In this document: positions 34,589-41,631 of the stretch, in pieces
Numbering within the stretch: the first letter of the stretch is position 1
Layout of the letters: every line of letters starts with the position of its first letter
DNA from: Arthrobacter sp. ISL-30
GTDB taxonomy: Bacteria; Actinomycetota; Actinomycetes; Actinomycetales; Micrococcaceae
Direction: 5' to 3'
DNA: 64,000 nucleotides
NCBI RefSeq assembly: GCF_018613855.1
Contig: NZ_JAGGPK010000015.1
Span: 1 to 64,000, forward strand
Program-made: the position numbers and the translations under genes
Notes under the pieces: generated by a model
The model's database searches: none
Told to the model about the DNA's origin: nothing
The model's input: the letters and a program-made list of their open reading frames with translations, nothing else

Positions 34589-35304
34589 ACGTGTAGTCCG
34601 CATTCTGTCTTGTCGGAGCCGGCCCAGCGGCCCGAGCGGGGATCCTGCCCCGGGGCCACTTTCTTCGTGCACGGCTGGCAGCCGATGGACGGGTAGCCCT
34701 GGCTCAGCAGGGGGTTGACGGGCAGGATGTTGTCTTCGGAGTACTGGACCAGCTGGTCGAAGGTCCACGCGGCCAAGGGGTTCACCTTGACCAGGCCGTT
34801 GGCCTCGTCCCAGGTGACCAGCGGCGTGTTGGTGCGGGTGGGGGCCTCGTCGCGGCGGACACCGGTGAACCAGATCTCGTAACCGGAAAGCGTGCGGCGC
34901 AGCGGGGCGACCTTGCGCAGGGCGCAGCACTGGGCTGCGTCGCGGGCGAACAGGTCCTTGCCCAGGAGGCGGTCCTGCTGCTCCACGGTGTTCTCAGGCA
35001 GGACGTCCACCACGTTGACGCGCAGGCTCGCGGCCACCTCGTCACGCGTGGCATAGGTTTCCGGGAAGTGGTAGCCGGTCTCCAGGAACAGGACGTCGAC
35101 GCCGGGAAGCTGGTCCGCGACAAGCGCCGGCAGGACGGCATCAGCCATGGAGCACGCGACGGCGACCGCGGGAAGCTCGAAGTTCCGGGTAACCCAGGCG
35201 ATCACGTCGCGGGCCGGGGCGTCCCAGCCGAGCTCGGCGGCGCCGGCCTCGGCAAGGGCCTTGAGCTCGTCATAGGTGCGGAGCTTGGCGGGCGATGTGC
35301 TCAT
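34585..35304 (-). CDS. cysH: APS reductase (assimilatory, iron-sulfur type)
   Basis: This 239-residue reductase turns APS to sulfite and AMP. It has two cysteine pairs (CC in RDAAQCCALRKVAPL and CQPC near the C-terminus) that bind a 4Fe-4S cluster, which marks APS rather than PAPS specificity. The catalytic cysteine is in KTECGLH at the end. The start at 35304 (MSTSPAKLRTYDE) overlaps the sir stop as ATGA. The absence of an APS kinase in cysN agrees with APS as direct substrate. Confidence 0.94.
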   Translation of the reverse strand: MSTSPAKLRTYDELKALAEAGAAELGWDAPARDVIAWVTRNFELPAVAVACSMADAVLPALVADQLPGVDVLFLETGYHFPETYATRDEVAASLRVNVVDVLPENTVEQQDRLLGKDLFARDAAQCCALRKVAPLRRTLSGYEIWFTGVRRDEAPTRTNTPLVTWDEANGLVKVNPLAAWTFDQLVQYSEDNILPVNPLLSQGYPSIGCQPCTKKVAPGQDPRSGRWAGSDKTECGLHV

Positions 35305-37046
35305 TGCAGCAACCCTTCGTCGGCGGTGTGTGCCCACTCGGCGAACGTCTGGCCCTCGGCGCCTTCGGCGACGAATGTCCGGACGACGCGCTCAACGTAA
35401 TCGGGCAGGTCTTCAACGGTGACCTTCAGGCCACGGACGGTGCGGCCCAGGCCGGCCTCTTCGCGCTCCGTGTTGGCCAGCCCGCCGCCAAGGTGCACCT
35501 GGAAACCCGGGGTGGGGTCGCCGTCGGGCGTTGGCAGCATCATGCCCTTCAGGCCGATATCGGCCGTCTGGATACGGGCGCAGGAGTTGGGGCAGCCGTT
35601 GATGTGCAGCGACAGCGCTTGCGGGAGCTGGCCGCTGTCCGCGAGGTCGGCAAGGCGGCGCTCGAGTTCGGCGATGGCCGTAGCAGCGGTGACCTTGGTC
35701 TCCACGATGGCCAGCTTGCAGAATTCGATGCCGGTGCAGGCAATGGTGCCGCGGCGGAAGACCGACGGGCGGGCGGAGAGACCGAGGGCGTCCAGCTCGG
35801 CTACGAGCGGTTCAACCTGGTCCTTGGCGACGTCCAACACCACGAGCTTCTGGTGCGGAGTGGTGCGCAGGCGGTAGGAGCCGTGTGCCTCGAGCGTCTC
35901 GGCGAGCTTGACCAGGATGGAACCGGAAACGCGGCCCACAGTAGGGGTGACGCCGATGAAGAACTTGCCGTCCTTCTGCTCGTGGATGCCGATGTGGTCG
36001 CCCGGAGCCGTGGGCTTCGGGGCGGCGGGGCCGTCCGGGAGCTTCTGGCCGAGGTATTCGTCCTCGAGGATCTGGCGGAACTTGGCCGGGCCCCAGTCGT
36101 TCATGAGGAACTTCAGGCGGGCCTTGGTGCGCATGCGGCGGTAGCCGTAGTCACGGAAGATGCTGGTGACGCCCAGCCATACTTCGGCGGCGATCTCCGG
36201 GGAGACAAACACGCCCAGTCGCTCGGCGAGGCGCGGGTTGGTGGACAGGCCGCCGCCCACCCAGAGGTCGTAGCCGGCACCCAGCTCGGGGTGGACCACG
36301 CCCACCAGGGCGAAGTCATTGATCTCGTGCACCACGTCCTGGGACGGGTGGCCCGTGATGGCCGTCTTGTACTTGCGCGGCAGGTTGGCGAGCTCAGGAT
36401 CGCCGATGAAGCGCTCGGACAGCTCATGGATCAGCGGCGTGGGGTCGATGATCTCGTCCTTGGCGATGCCGGCCACCGGGGAGCCGAGGATAACGCGGGG
36501 AACGTCGCCGCAGGCCTCGGTGGTGGACAGGCCAATCGCCTCGAGGCGGCGCCAGATCTCAGGGACGTCTTCGACCCGAATCCAGTGCAGCTGCACGTTC
36601 TGGCGGTCCGTGAGGTCGGCGGAGTCGCGGGCGAACTCGTGCGAGATTTCGCCGATGACACGCAGCTGCTCGGTGGTGAGTGCACCGCCGTCGATCCTGA
36701 CGCGCAGCATGAAGTACTTGTCTTCGAGCTCGTGCGGCTCAAGCGTTGCGGTCTTGCCGCCGTCGATCCCGGGCTTGCGCTGGGTGTACAGGCCCCACCA
36801 GCGGAAGCGGCCGTGAAGGTCGGTGCCGTCGATCGAGTCGAAGCCGTGCTTGGAGTAGACAGACTCGATACGCTCACGGACGTTTAGCCCGTTGTCTTCC
36901 TGCTTCCAGGTCTCGTTGGCGTTGAGCGGCGTGGTGCCGTCAACCTTCCACTGGCCATGCGGCTTCGCGGCGGGACGGGACGGGCGGGCCGCGCGCTTGG
37001 GGGCAGCCTGCTCCGCAGACACTCCGGCTAGAGCTGTATCAGTCAT
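35301..37046 (-). CDS. sir: Ferredoxin-dependent sulfite reductase
   Basis: This 581-residue siroheme/4Fe-4S enzyme reduces sulfite to sulfide with ferredoxin. The two halves of the nitrite/sulfite reductase fold are seen (LTDRQNVQLHWIRVEDVPEI and the second repeat at about 370-440). The cluster cysteines are in TIACTGIEFCKLA and LHINGCPNSCARIQ. It is the first gene of a four-gene overlapping run sir-cysH-cysD-cysN. It resembles mycobacterial/corynebacterial NirA-SirA proteins; a nitrite role is possible but the context argues for sulfite. Confidence 0.94.
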   Translation of the reverse strand: MTDTALAGVSAEQAAPKRAARPSRPAAKPHGQWKVDGTTPLNANETWKQEDNGLNVRERIESVYSKHGFDSIDGTDLHGRFRWWGLYTQRKPGIDGGKTATLEPHELEDKYFMLRVRIDGGALTTEQLRVIGEISHEFARDSADLTDRQNVQLHWIRVEDVPEIWRRLEAIGLSTTEACGDVPRVILGSPVAGIAKDEIIDPTPLIHELSERFIGDPELANLPRKYKTAITGHPSQDVVHEINDFALVGVVHPELGAGYDLWVGGGLSTNPRLAERLGVFVSPEIAAEVWLGVTSIFRDYGYRRMRTKARLKFLMNDWGPAKFRQILEDEYLGQKLPDGPAAPKPTAPGDHIGIHEQKDGKFFIGVTPTVGRVSGSILVKLAETLEAHGSYRLRTTPHQKLVVLDVAKDQVEPLVAELDALGLSARPSVFRRGTIACTGIEFCKLAIVETKVTAATAIAELERRLADLADSGQLPQALSLHINGCPNSCARIQTADIGLKGMMLPTPDGDPTPGFQVHLGGGLANTEREEAGLGRTVRGLKVTVEDLPDYVERVVRTFVAEGAEGQTFAEWAHTADEGLLQ

Positions 37047-37052
37047 GCATCG

Positions 37053-37082
37053 ACTGTAGGGCCGCCCGGAGAGGGGTCACAA
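37053..37082 (-). promoter_or_regulatory. Leaderless promoter of the sir-cysHDN operon
   Basis: Minus-strand TTGTGA (37077-37082), 18 bases, TACAGT (37053-37058), then six bases to the ATG. The layout is identical to that before cysG. A small GGGTC/GACCC hairpin overlaps the -35. Confidence 0.55.
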
Positions 37083-37190
37083 AGACCCGGGAAACGGAAA
37101 GTCACCTAGGGAAATATTTCGTCACTTAGCCCGGAGCGCCCTTGAACTACACCCCCCGACTGTGCATTTCCGGAGGGGTCTGGTTCTGGC

Positions 37191-37898
37191 TTAGGAGACC
37201 GCGGCGATGACGGCGTCGTACCGTTCCAGGGCGATCTCGGCGAGCACCGGGGAGGGCAGCAGCGGGGCGGTCACGACGTCGGCGCCGGCCTTGGCCAGCT
37301 GGTCATGAAAGTAGCCCGTCGCCAGCAGGTAGGAGGACACGATGACGCGGCCCTCTCCTGTTTTGTCCGCCGCTAGTTCTTTGCGGAGGGCCGCAACACC
37401 GTCCGGCACGTTCGGCTCTGCGCTGGCGCCATAGGCCACCCGCACCGGATTGGGCAGCAGCTCGGCCAGCTGGCGGGCCTGTTCCTCGGAGTCCACCGAG
37501 CCGTCCGGGAGGGAGGACCCGGCGGCGGCGAGCAGCACGCCGTCGTTCTCTTCCAGGCCGGCACTGTGCAGGTGGGTTGCCAGCAGTTCCGCCAGCCGGG
37601 GGTCCGGGCCCAGCGGCCGGGCGGCCACGACTTCCGGGCGGCCCTTGATCGCCTTGGGGATGTCAACCTTGACGTGGTAGCCGGTGCTGAGGAGCAGGGG
37701 AACGACGACGGCGGGCGTCCCCTCGGGCAATCCCGCCACCACGCCCGAGAGCTCCGGTTCCTGCACGTCTACGTACGCCTCCAGGACCTCAAGGCCGGGA
37801 CGCAGGGCCTCGATTTCGGCCAGGACGCGGCGGATGGCGGCCTGCCCTTCGGGGTTCCGTGTTCCGTGGGCGCAAGCGATCAGGACGGGGGTAGTCAT
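37191..37898 (-). CDS. sirB: CbiX/SirB-type sirohydrochlorin chelatase
   Basis: This 235-residue protein is of the CbiX family, likely the ferrochelatase that finishes siroheme. The first half shows LIACAHGTRNPEGQ with the metal-site His, and STGYHVKVDIP. The second half repeats the fold (LLAAAGSSLPDG, ATGYFHDQLA), giving the long two-domain form. It lies 144 bases before sir on the same strand; a similar protein (CysY) belongs to the sulfate cluster of Corynebacterium. Cobalt insertion is an alternative but no cobalamin genes are present here. Confidence 0.87.
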   Translation of the reverse strand: MTTPVLIACAHGTRNPEGQAAIRRVLAEIEALRPGLEVLEAYVDVQEPELSGVVAGLPEGTPAVVVPLLLSTGYHVKVDIPKAIKGRPEVVAARPLGPDPRLAELLATHLHSAGLEENDGVLLAAAGSSLPDGSVDSEEQARQLAELLPNPVRVAYGASAEPNVPDGVAALRKELAADKTGEGRVIVSSYLLATGYFHDQLAKAGADVVTAPLLPSPVLAEIALERYDAVIAAVS

Positions 37899-37971
37899 GC
37901 AAGCTAGCGTAACCTTGAGGCTGCATCATCCGCCTCCCGCCGACTCCGGCCCTTGCCAACGAAGGCACTCC

Positions 37972-38646
37972 ATGACGTTTTCCCTTGACCTTGCCCTGCT
38001 ATGGCTGGATCTGGCGGGAGTGTTCTTCTTCGCGGTCTCAGGTTCGCTCCTGGCGGCCCGCAAGCAGTTCGACATCGTCGGCTCCCTGCTGCTTGCTTCG
38101 CTCGTGGGCCTGGGCGGCGGTGTCATCCGCGACATCATCATCAACGCCGGCCCGCCAGCCGCCTTCGGCAACCCGATCTATCTGCTGCCGCCCCTGCTCG
38201 CGACCGTGCTGGTGTATTTCCTGTTTTCCAGCGTCCAGCGGTTTACGTCCCTGCTGACCCTGTTCGACGCCGGTGGGCTGGCCCTGTTTTGCATCACCGG
38301 AACGCTGAAGGCATTGACCGCCGGCCTGAACCCGATCGCCGCCGTGCTCCTAGGCGTGACGACGGCCGTGGGTGGAGGCCTGCTCCGGGACGTCACGGCC
38401 AACGAGGTGCCGCAGCTGTTTGACGCCCGCGACCTCTACGCGCTGCCGGCATTCCTGGGGGCGGCGTTGACGGCGACCTTATGGCACTTCGAAGGCTTCA
38501 ACGGCTGGACCGCGGGACTAGTGGCGGCAGTGGTTTTCGCCTTCCGTGTTACAGCCTGGCGTAGGAGCTGGTACGTGCCTTTGGCGGTGCGCGGCTGGCA
38601 TCGGCTGGGGGCCGAATCGACGGGGAATTTGAGGGCCCGCGATTAG
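37972..38646 (+). CDS. TRIC-family (YadS/UPF0126) cation channel
   Basis: This 224-residue membrane protein has about seven helices and two inverted repeats, each with the glycine-rich motif (GLGGGVIRDIIIN and AVGGGLLRDVTANEVP). Bacterial TRIC channels carry monovalent cations. The start at 37972 follows GAAGG by eight bases. It is the first of two plus-strand genes, divergent from the sulfur region. Confidence 0.92.
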   Translation: MTFSLDLALLWLDLAGVFFFAVSGSLLAARKQFDIVGSLLLASLVGLGGGVIRDIIINAGPPAAFGNPIYLLPPLLATVLVYFLFSSVQRFTSLLTLFDAGGLALFCITGTLKALTAGLNPIAAVLLGVTTAVGGGLLRDVTANEVPQLFDARDLYALPAFLGAALTATLWHFEGFNGWTAGLVAAVVFAFRVTAWRRSWYVPLAVRGWHRLGAESTGNLRARD

Positions 38647-38660
38647 CTAGGATGGGAACC

Positions 38661-39086
38661 ATGACTGACATGTTCCTCGAGAAATTCCGTGCGCTTGTTC
38701 CGAAGTATCTCGAAGACGAATGGCAGGAAGAGGACGGGCTTTCCGTCGAGGAACTGGACGAGGCCCTGTCCGAACACAAATTCACCATCCCCCTGGTACT
38801 GCGCGAGTTCTACCTTGCCGTAGGCGGCTGCCAGGACCTCATGGAGGCCTACCACTACTTCTGGGACCCCGAGGAACTTGAGGTCGACGACGAAGGCTTC
38901 CTCATGTTCATGGAGGACGAGGAAGAGCAGTACACCTGGGGTTTCCGCACCGGCGACCTCACCATCCCCGACCCCATCGTGTACCGCCGCAACAATGCCC
39001 GCGGCCAGTGGAAGAGCGAGGACGGAACCTTCTCCGAATTCGTCTTTGACATGTTCGAGTGGGCGTTCGAGGACGACGAAGACTGA
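38661..39086 (+). CDS. SMI1/KNR4 (SUKH)-like protein
   Basis: This acidic protein of about 141 residues contains a SUKH-like pattern: LVPKYLEDEWQEEDGLSVEELDEALSEHKFTIPLVLREFYLAVGG, then DEGFLMFMEDEEEQYTWGF. Many SUKH proteins are immunity factors against polymorphic toxins, others have housekeeping roles. No toxin gene is adjacent. AGGATGGG lies just upstream of the ATG at 38661; 38652 is an alternative. A TAGGAT seven bases before the ATG may double as a -10. Confidence 0.75.
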   Translation: MTDMFLEKFRALVPKYLEDEWQEEDGLSVEELDEALSEHKFTIPLVLREFYLAVGGCQDLMEAYHYFWDPEELEVDDEGFLMFMEDEEEQYTWGFRTGDLTIPDPIVYRRNNARGQWKSEDGTFSEFVFDMFEWAFEDDED

Positions 39087-39119
39087 CTTTCTGCGTTCTG
39101 GGGGTGGAGGCCCGACGCT

Positions 39120-39217
39120 AACTCCCCACCTTTGAACCAAGGTCGTCCTGGGCTGCCGCGGAATTCCGGGATTCCTTTGGCTATACCGGCGCTCTCGGCG
39201 TCCAAAAGCGGGGAGTT
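39120..39217. mobile_element. 98-bp TIR element, copy A
   Basis: It begins AACTCCCCACCTTTG and ends CAAAAGCGGGGAGTT, so the ends are inverted repeats of about 15 bp with two mismatches. The right end abuts the stop codon of the nuclease gene (39218). The interior resembles copy B in places (ATACCG at element positions 64-69, TTCC at 45-48). Confidence 0.8.
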
Positions 39218-40069
39218 TCAGCGGCCTCCTCGGGAAGTGAGCACCTTGAGAACCTCCGCAAGGACTCTATCGGGGCTGTACATGAGCGCCTCATAGTCGT
39301 AGCGGAGCAAAAGGAAGCCCCCGATCGTGCTCGCGTTGTTCCGGAATCGATCTTTTTTAACCTGGCGGGGCTCCAGATGGCTTTTGCCGTCGATCTCGAC
39401 GATGAGGATCCCCTCGAGGAGGAAGTCCACGATCCCGATGCCAGCTAATTCGACCTGGGCTTCCAGTCGAATGCCAGCGCTCCAGAAGAGCAACCTGGCC
39501 ACAACTTCAATGGGGGAATCCGCCGAGCCATCCACGAGTTCCAGGACTCGGCGGGCGGCTCCATTCCTGTTTCCCGGGACTCTGGCTCTGAGAAACTCCA
39601 GCGTCGTGCGTCCCTGCGTCACGGCACTCTCAACCATGACTGCGGCTTCTACCTCCGGCAGGCAGCGGAGCGCATGAAGCAATGTGTCCGCGAGGCTGGT
39701 TACAGCATGCGGTCCTTCTGTAGGCACGTAGCTTTCGCGGTGCACAACGTACCCTTTCGCAGCCCCGTGTCGGCAAAAGAGGTGTGGCACTAAAGGTTCG
39801 TTGAGCACCCAAAGCCCATGGTGTCGCCCGGCCGAAACACAGGTCAGACGTCCATTTGCCACGAGGGCCGAAACCAGGTCCGTTGGCGCGTCAGGCAGCA
39901 CCAGCACTCCCCTGCGCTGCCTGATGATGATCCTGTTTTTGACCGCAGACCGGATGACCCGATCAGAAAATCCTGCCTTTCGCAGCGTTGCCGTCGTTGC
40001 AGCCCACCCTGCATATTTCATAAAGCGAACAAGGGATGCGTAGGAATTGCCATTCATCGTGCCATCCAA
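39218..40069 (-). CDS. HTH (AbiEi-like) plus DUF559/Vsr-type nuclease protein, copy 1
   Basis: This 283-residue protein has an N-terminal winged-helix region of the AbiEi antitoxin type (residues about 20-60, ending RIIIRQRRGVLVLPD). Its C-terminal PD-(D/E)XK domain of the DUF559/Vsr kind shows E188 (SPIEVVARLL), D215 (GIVDFLL), then E225-x-D227-x-K229 (IVEIDGKSH) and a basic helix. All catalytic positions are kept, so it may cut DNA. Similar proteins are frequent and unexplained in actinobacteria. It is bracketed by two 98-bp repeat elements. The start may be 40057 (MNGNSYAS). A pure antitoxin role is less likely, because no AbiEii toxin is nearby. Confidence 0.82.
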   Translation of the reverse strand: MDGTMNGNSYASLVRFMKYAGWAATTATLRKAGFSDRVIRSAVKNRIIIRQRRGVLVLPDAPTDLVSALVANGRLTCVSAGRHHGLWVLNEPLVPHLFCRHGAAKGYVVHRESYVPTEGPHAVTSLADTLLHALRCLPEVEAAVMVESAVTQGRTTLEFLRARVPGNRNGAARRVLELVDGSADSPIEVVARLLFWSAGIRLEAQVELAGIGIVDFLLEGILIVEIDGKSHLEPRQVKKDRFRNNASTIGGFLLLRYDYEALMYSPDRVLAEVLKVLTSRGGR

Positions 40070-40140
40070 TAGGTGGCCAGGAGTTGGCAGGGGTGCATAA
40101 GGGGCCTATGTGGAAAACGTGGGTCTCGTTTGCCCGCTGG

Positions 40141-40238
40141 AACTCCCCGGTTTTGATTGAGCGAACCATGGGAAAAGGCCGTATTTCCAAGGATTTTCGA
40201 CGGATACCGCAAGAAGGATTTACCAAAAGCGGGGAGTT
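40141..40238. mobile_element. 98-bp TIR element, copy B
   Basis: It begins AACTCCCCGGTTTTG and ends CAAAAGCGGGGAGTT, with 14 of 15 terminal positions paired. It lies 72 bases upstream of the nuclease gene start, so copies A and B flank that gene. The outer left flank CCCGCTGG is nearly that of copy C (GCCGCTGG). Confidence 0.8.
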
Positions 40239-40344
40239 AGCTACATGAAGTTGACCAAGAAAGTTGCACTTGTGACAAACCTGTCATAGGCTGTTTACCG
40301 GATCCACTAAATGCCTCCGGTGGGTCTGATGCGAACGGAGAAAC

Positions 40345-40396
40345 GGCCCCGGTTCGTTGCAGCGTATGACTCGTAACGCGGCAAAGGATCGGGGCC
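40345..40396. other. Two-part stem-loop, possible structured RNA
   Basis: Outer arms GGCCCCG (40345-40351) and CGGGGCC (40390-40396) enclose inner arms TTGCAGCGT (40357-40365) and ACGCGGCAA (40376-40384), with 8 of 9 pairs. Its 52-base size and lack of a T-run do not look like the local terminators. Confidence 0.35.
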
Positions 40397-40453
40397 AATC
40401 GTTTAAGAGGGGATAAGCCGGGTAGCCATTGGGGGGTTATCCGGCCAAAAAGC

Positions 40454-40495
40454 AAAGGCGTCCGGCTCGGAGAAAAACCCGGGCCGGACGCCTTT
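40454..40495 (-). terminator. Terminator of the menG-menJ-polyprenyl synthase operon
   Basis: A perfect 13-bp stem (AAAGGCGTCCGGC with its inverse, 40454-40466 and 40483-40495) is followed on the minus strand by GCTTTTTGG. It lies 24 bases after the polyprenyl synthase stop. Confidence 0.9.
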
Positions 40496-40518
40496 GTGAA
40501 AGCTGCGAGAAAAGAAAC

Positions 40519-41622
40519 CTAGCTGCTGCGGTCCACTACTGCATGCGCAAAGTTGGTCAAAGAATCCTTGACCACACCTTCGGGAAGTGGCGCCAGGGCA
40601 GCCACGGCCTCGTCGGCCCACCGGCGCGCGATCACCCAGGAGTCCGCCGTAACCGGGTGCTCGCGCAGTCCGGCCACAGCTTCGGCAAGCGCCTCGTCCG
40701 ACGTAAGGTCACCATCCACCAGGGAGAGAAGCTCGACGGCGGAGGAGTCGCCGTCGGCCGCTGCCTTTCGAAGGAGCAGCACCGGAAGCGTGGGCACCCC
40801 TTCGCGGAGGTCTGTACCCGGCGACTTTCCGGACTTGACCTTGATGCCGGTTACGTCGATGACGTCGTCGGCGAGCTGGAACGCCACGCCCACCTTTTCG
40901 CCGTAGGCCACCAGGACGTCCTCAAAGGTCTCGTCAGCGCCAGCGAAAATCGCGCCGAGCTGACCCGAGGCAGCCACCAGGGAACCGGTCTTGTCCGCAA
41001 TGACGGAGAGGTAGTGCTCCACGGGATCCTCGTCCTCGCGCGGTCCCACAGTCTCGTGCAGTTGGCCGAGGCAGAGTCGCTCGAACGTGCGGGCCTGGAT
41101 CCCGAGGGCCCGCGGACCCAGCTCGGAGACAAGGATCGACGCGCGGGCGAAGATCAGGTCGCCGGTGAGGATGGCCACGGAGTTGCCCCACACTTCATGG
41201 GCCGTCGGCGCACCACGGCGGAACGGCGCGGAGTCCATGACGTCGTCGTGGTACAGGGTTGCCAGGTGGGTCAGTTCAACCACGACGGCGGCCTGGACCA
41301 CCTCCGGACGGGAAGCGTCACCGAGGTGTGCGCACAACAGCGTGAGCAGGGGTCGGATACGCTTTCCGCCGGCTTCCACAAGGTGACGCGACGTTGCGTC
41401 TGCCAGGGGATCGGAATTGGCAATGGCCTCGCGCAGTTTTTTCTCCACGCGGGCGAGGTTCGTGGTGATCGCGGGACCCAACTCTGCGTCCTGGGCGATG
41501 GCGGCAAACCCTGCGGGCAGCTGGAGGCCCGTAGCGATCGCGGTGGTGTTCAAATCGGGCTCCGCGGAGTCAGGAAGGCCGCGACCGGCATGGGTCCAGC
41601 TGTGTTCGGGGATGTTTGTCAC
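40519..41622 (-). CDS. Long-chain polyprenyl diphosphate synthase (menaquinone side chain)
   Basis: This 367-residue trans-prenyltransferase has the first Asp-rich motif LYHDDVMD and the second QLADDVIDV, plus GGKRIRPLLTLL near the front. Its place after menJ and menG shows it builds the isoprenoid tail of menaquinone (HepT/IspB-like). The chain length cannot be read with certainty. It starts with GTG only nine bases after the menJ stop, with AGGG seven bases upstream, in the palindrome GGGTTAACCC. Confidence 0.92.
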   Translation of the reverse strand: MTNIPEHSWTHAGRGLPDSAEPDLNTTAIATGLQLPAGFAAIAQDAELGPAITTNLARVEKKLREAIANSDPLADATSRHLVEAGGKRIRPLLTLLCAHLGDASRPEVVQAAVVVELTHLATLYHDDVMDSAPFRRGAPTAHEVWGNSVAILTGDLIFARASILVSELGPRALGIQARTFERLCLGQLHETVGPREDEDPVEHYLSVIADKTGSLVAASGQLGAIFAGADETFEDVLVAYGEKVGVAFQLADDVIDVTGIKVKSGKSPGTDLREGVPTLPVLLLRKAAADGDSSAVELLSLVDGDLTSDEALAEAVAGLREHPVTADSWVIARRWADEAVAALAPLPEGVVKDSLTNFAHAVVDRSS

Positions 41623-41631
41623 GGGTTAACC

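Larger units (their letters stand above)
40070..40518. other. Intergenic region with element B, a structured segment and a terminator
   Basis: This 449-bp gap has no convincing gene. It holds the 98-bp element B (40141-40238), a two-part stem-loop at 40345-40396 and the terminator at 40454-40495. A 72-base stretch directly before the nuclease gene could carry its promoter (TATTGG, minus strand, 40070-40075). Confidence 0.6.

Noticed and set aside
39218-40069. Annotation of the nuclease-like gene as an AbiE antitoxin
   Set aside because: Only the N-terminal helix-turn-helix resembles AbiEi, there is no AbiEii nucleotidyltransferase next to it, and the C-terminal nuclease motif is intact.
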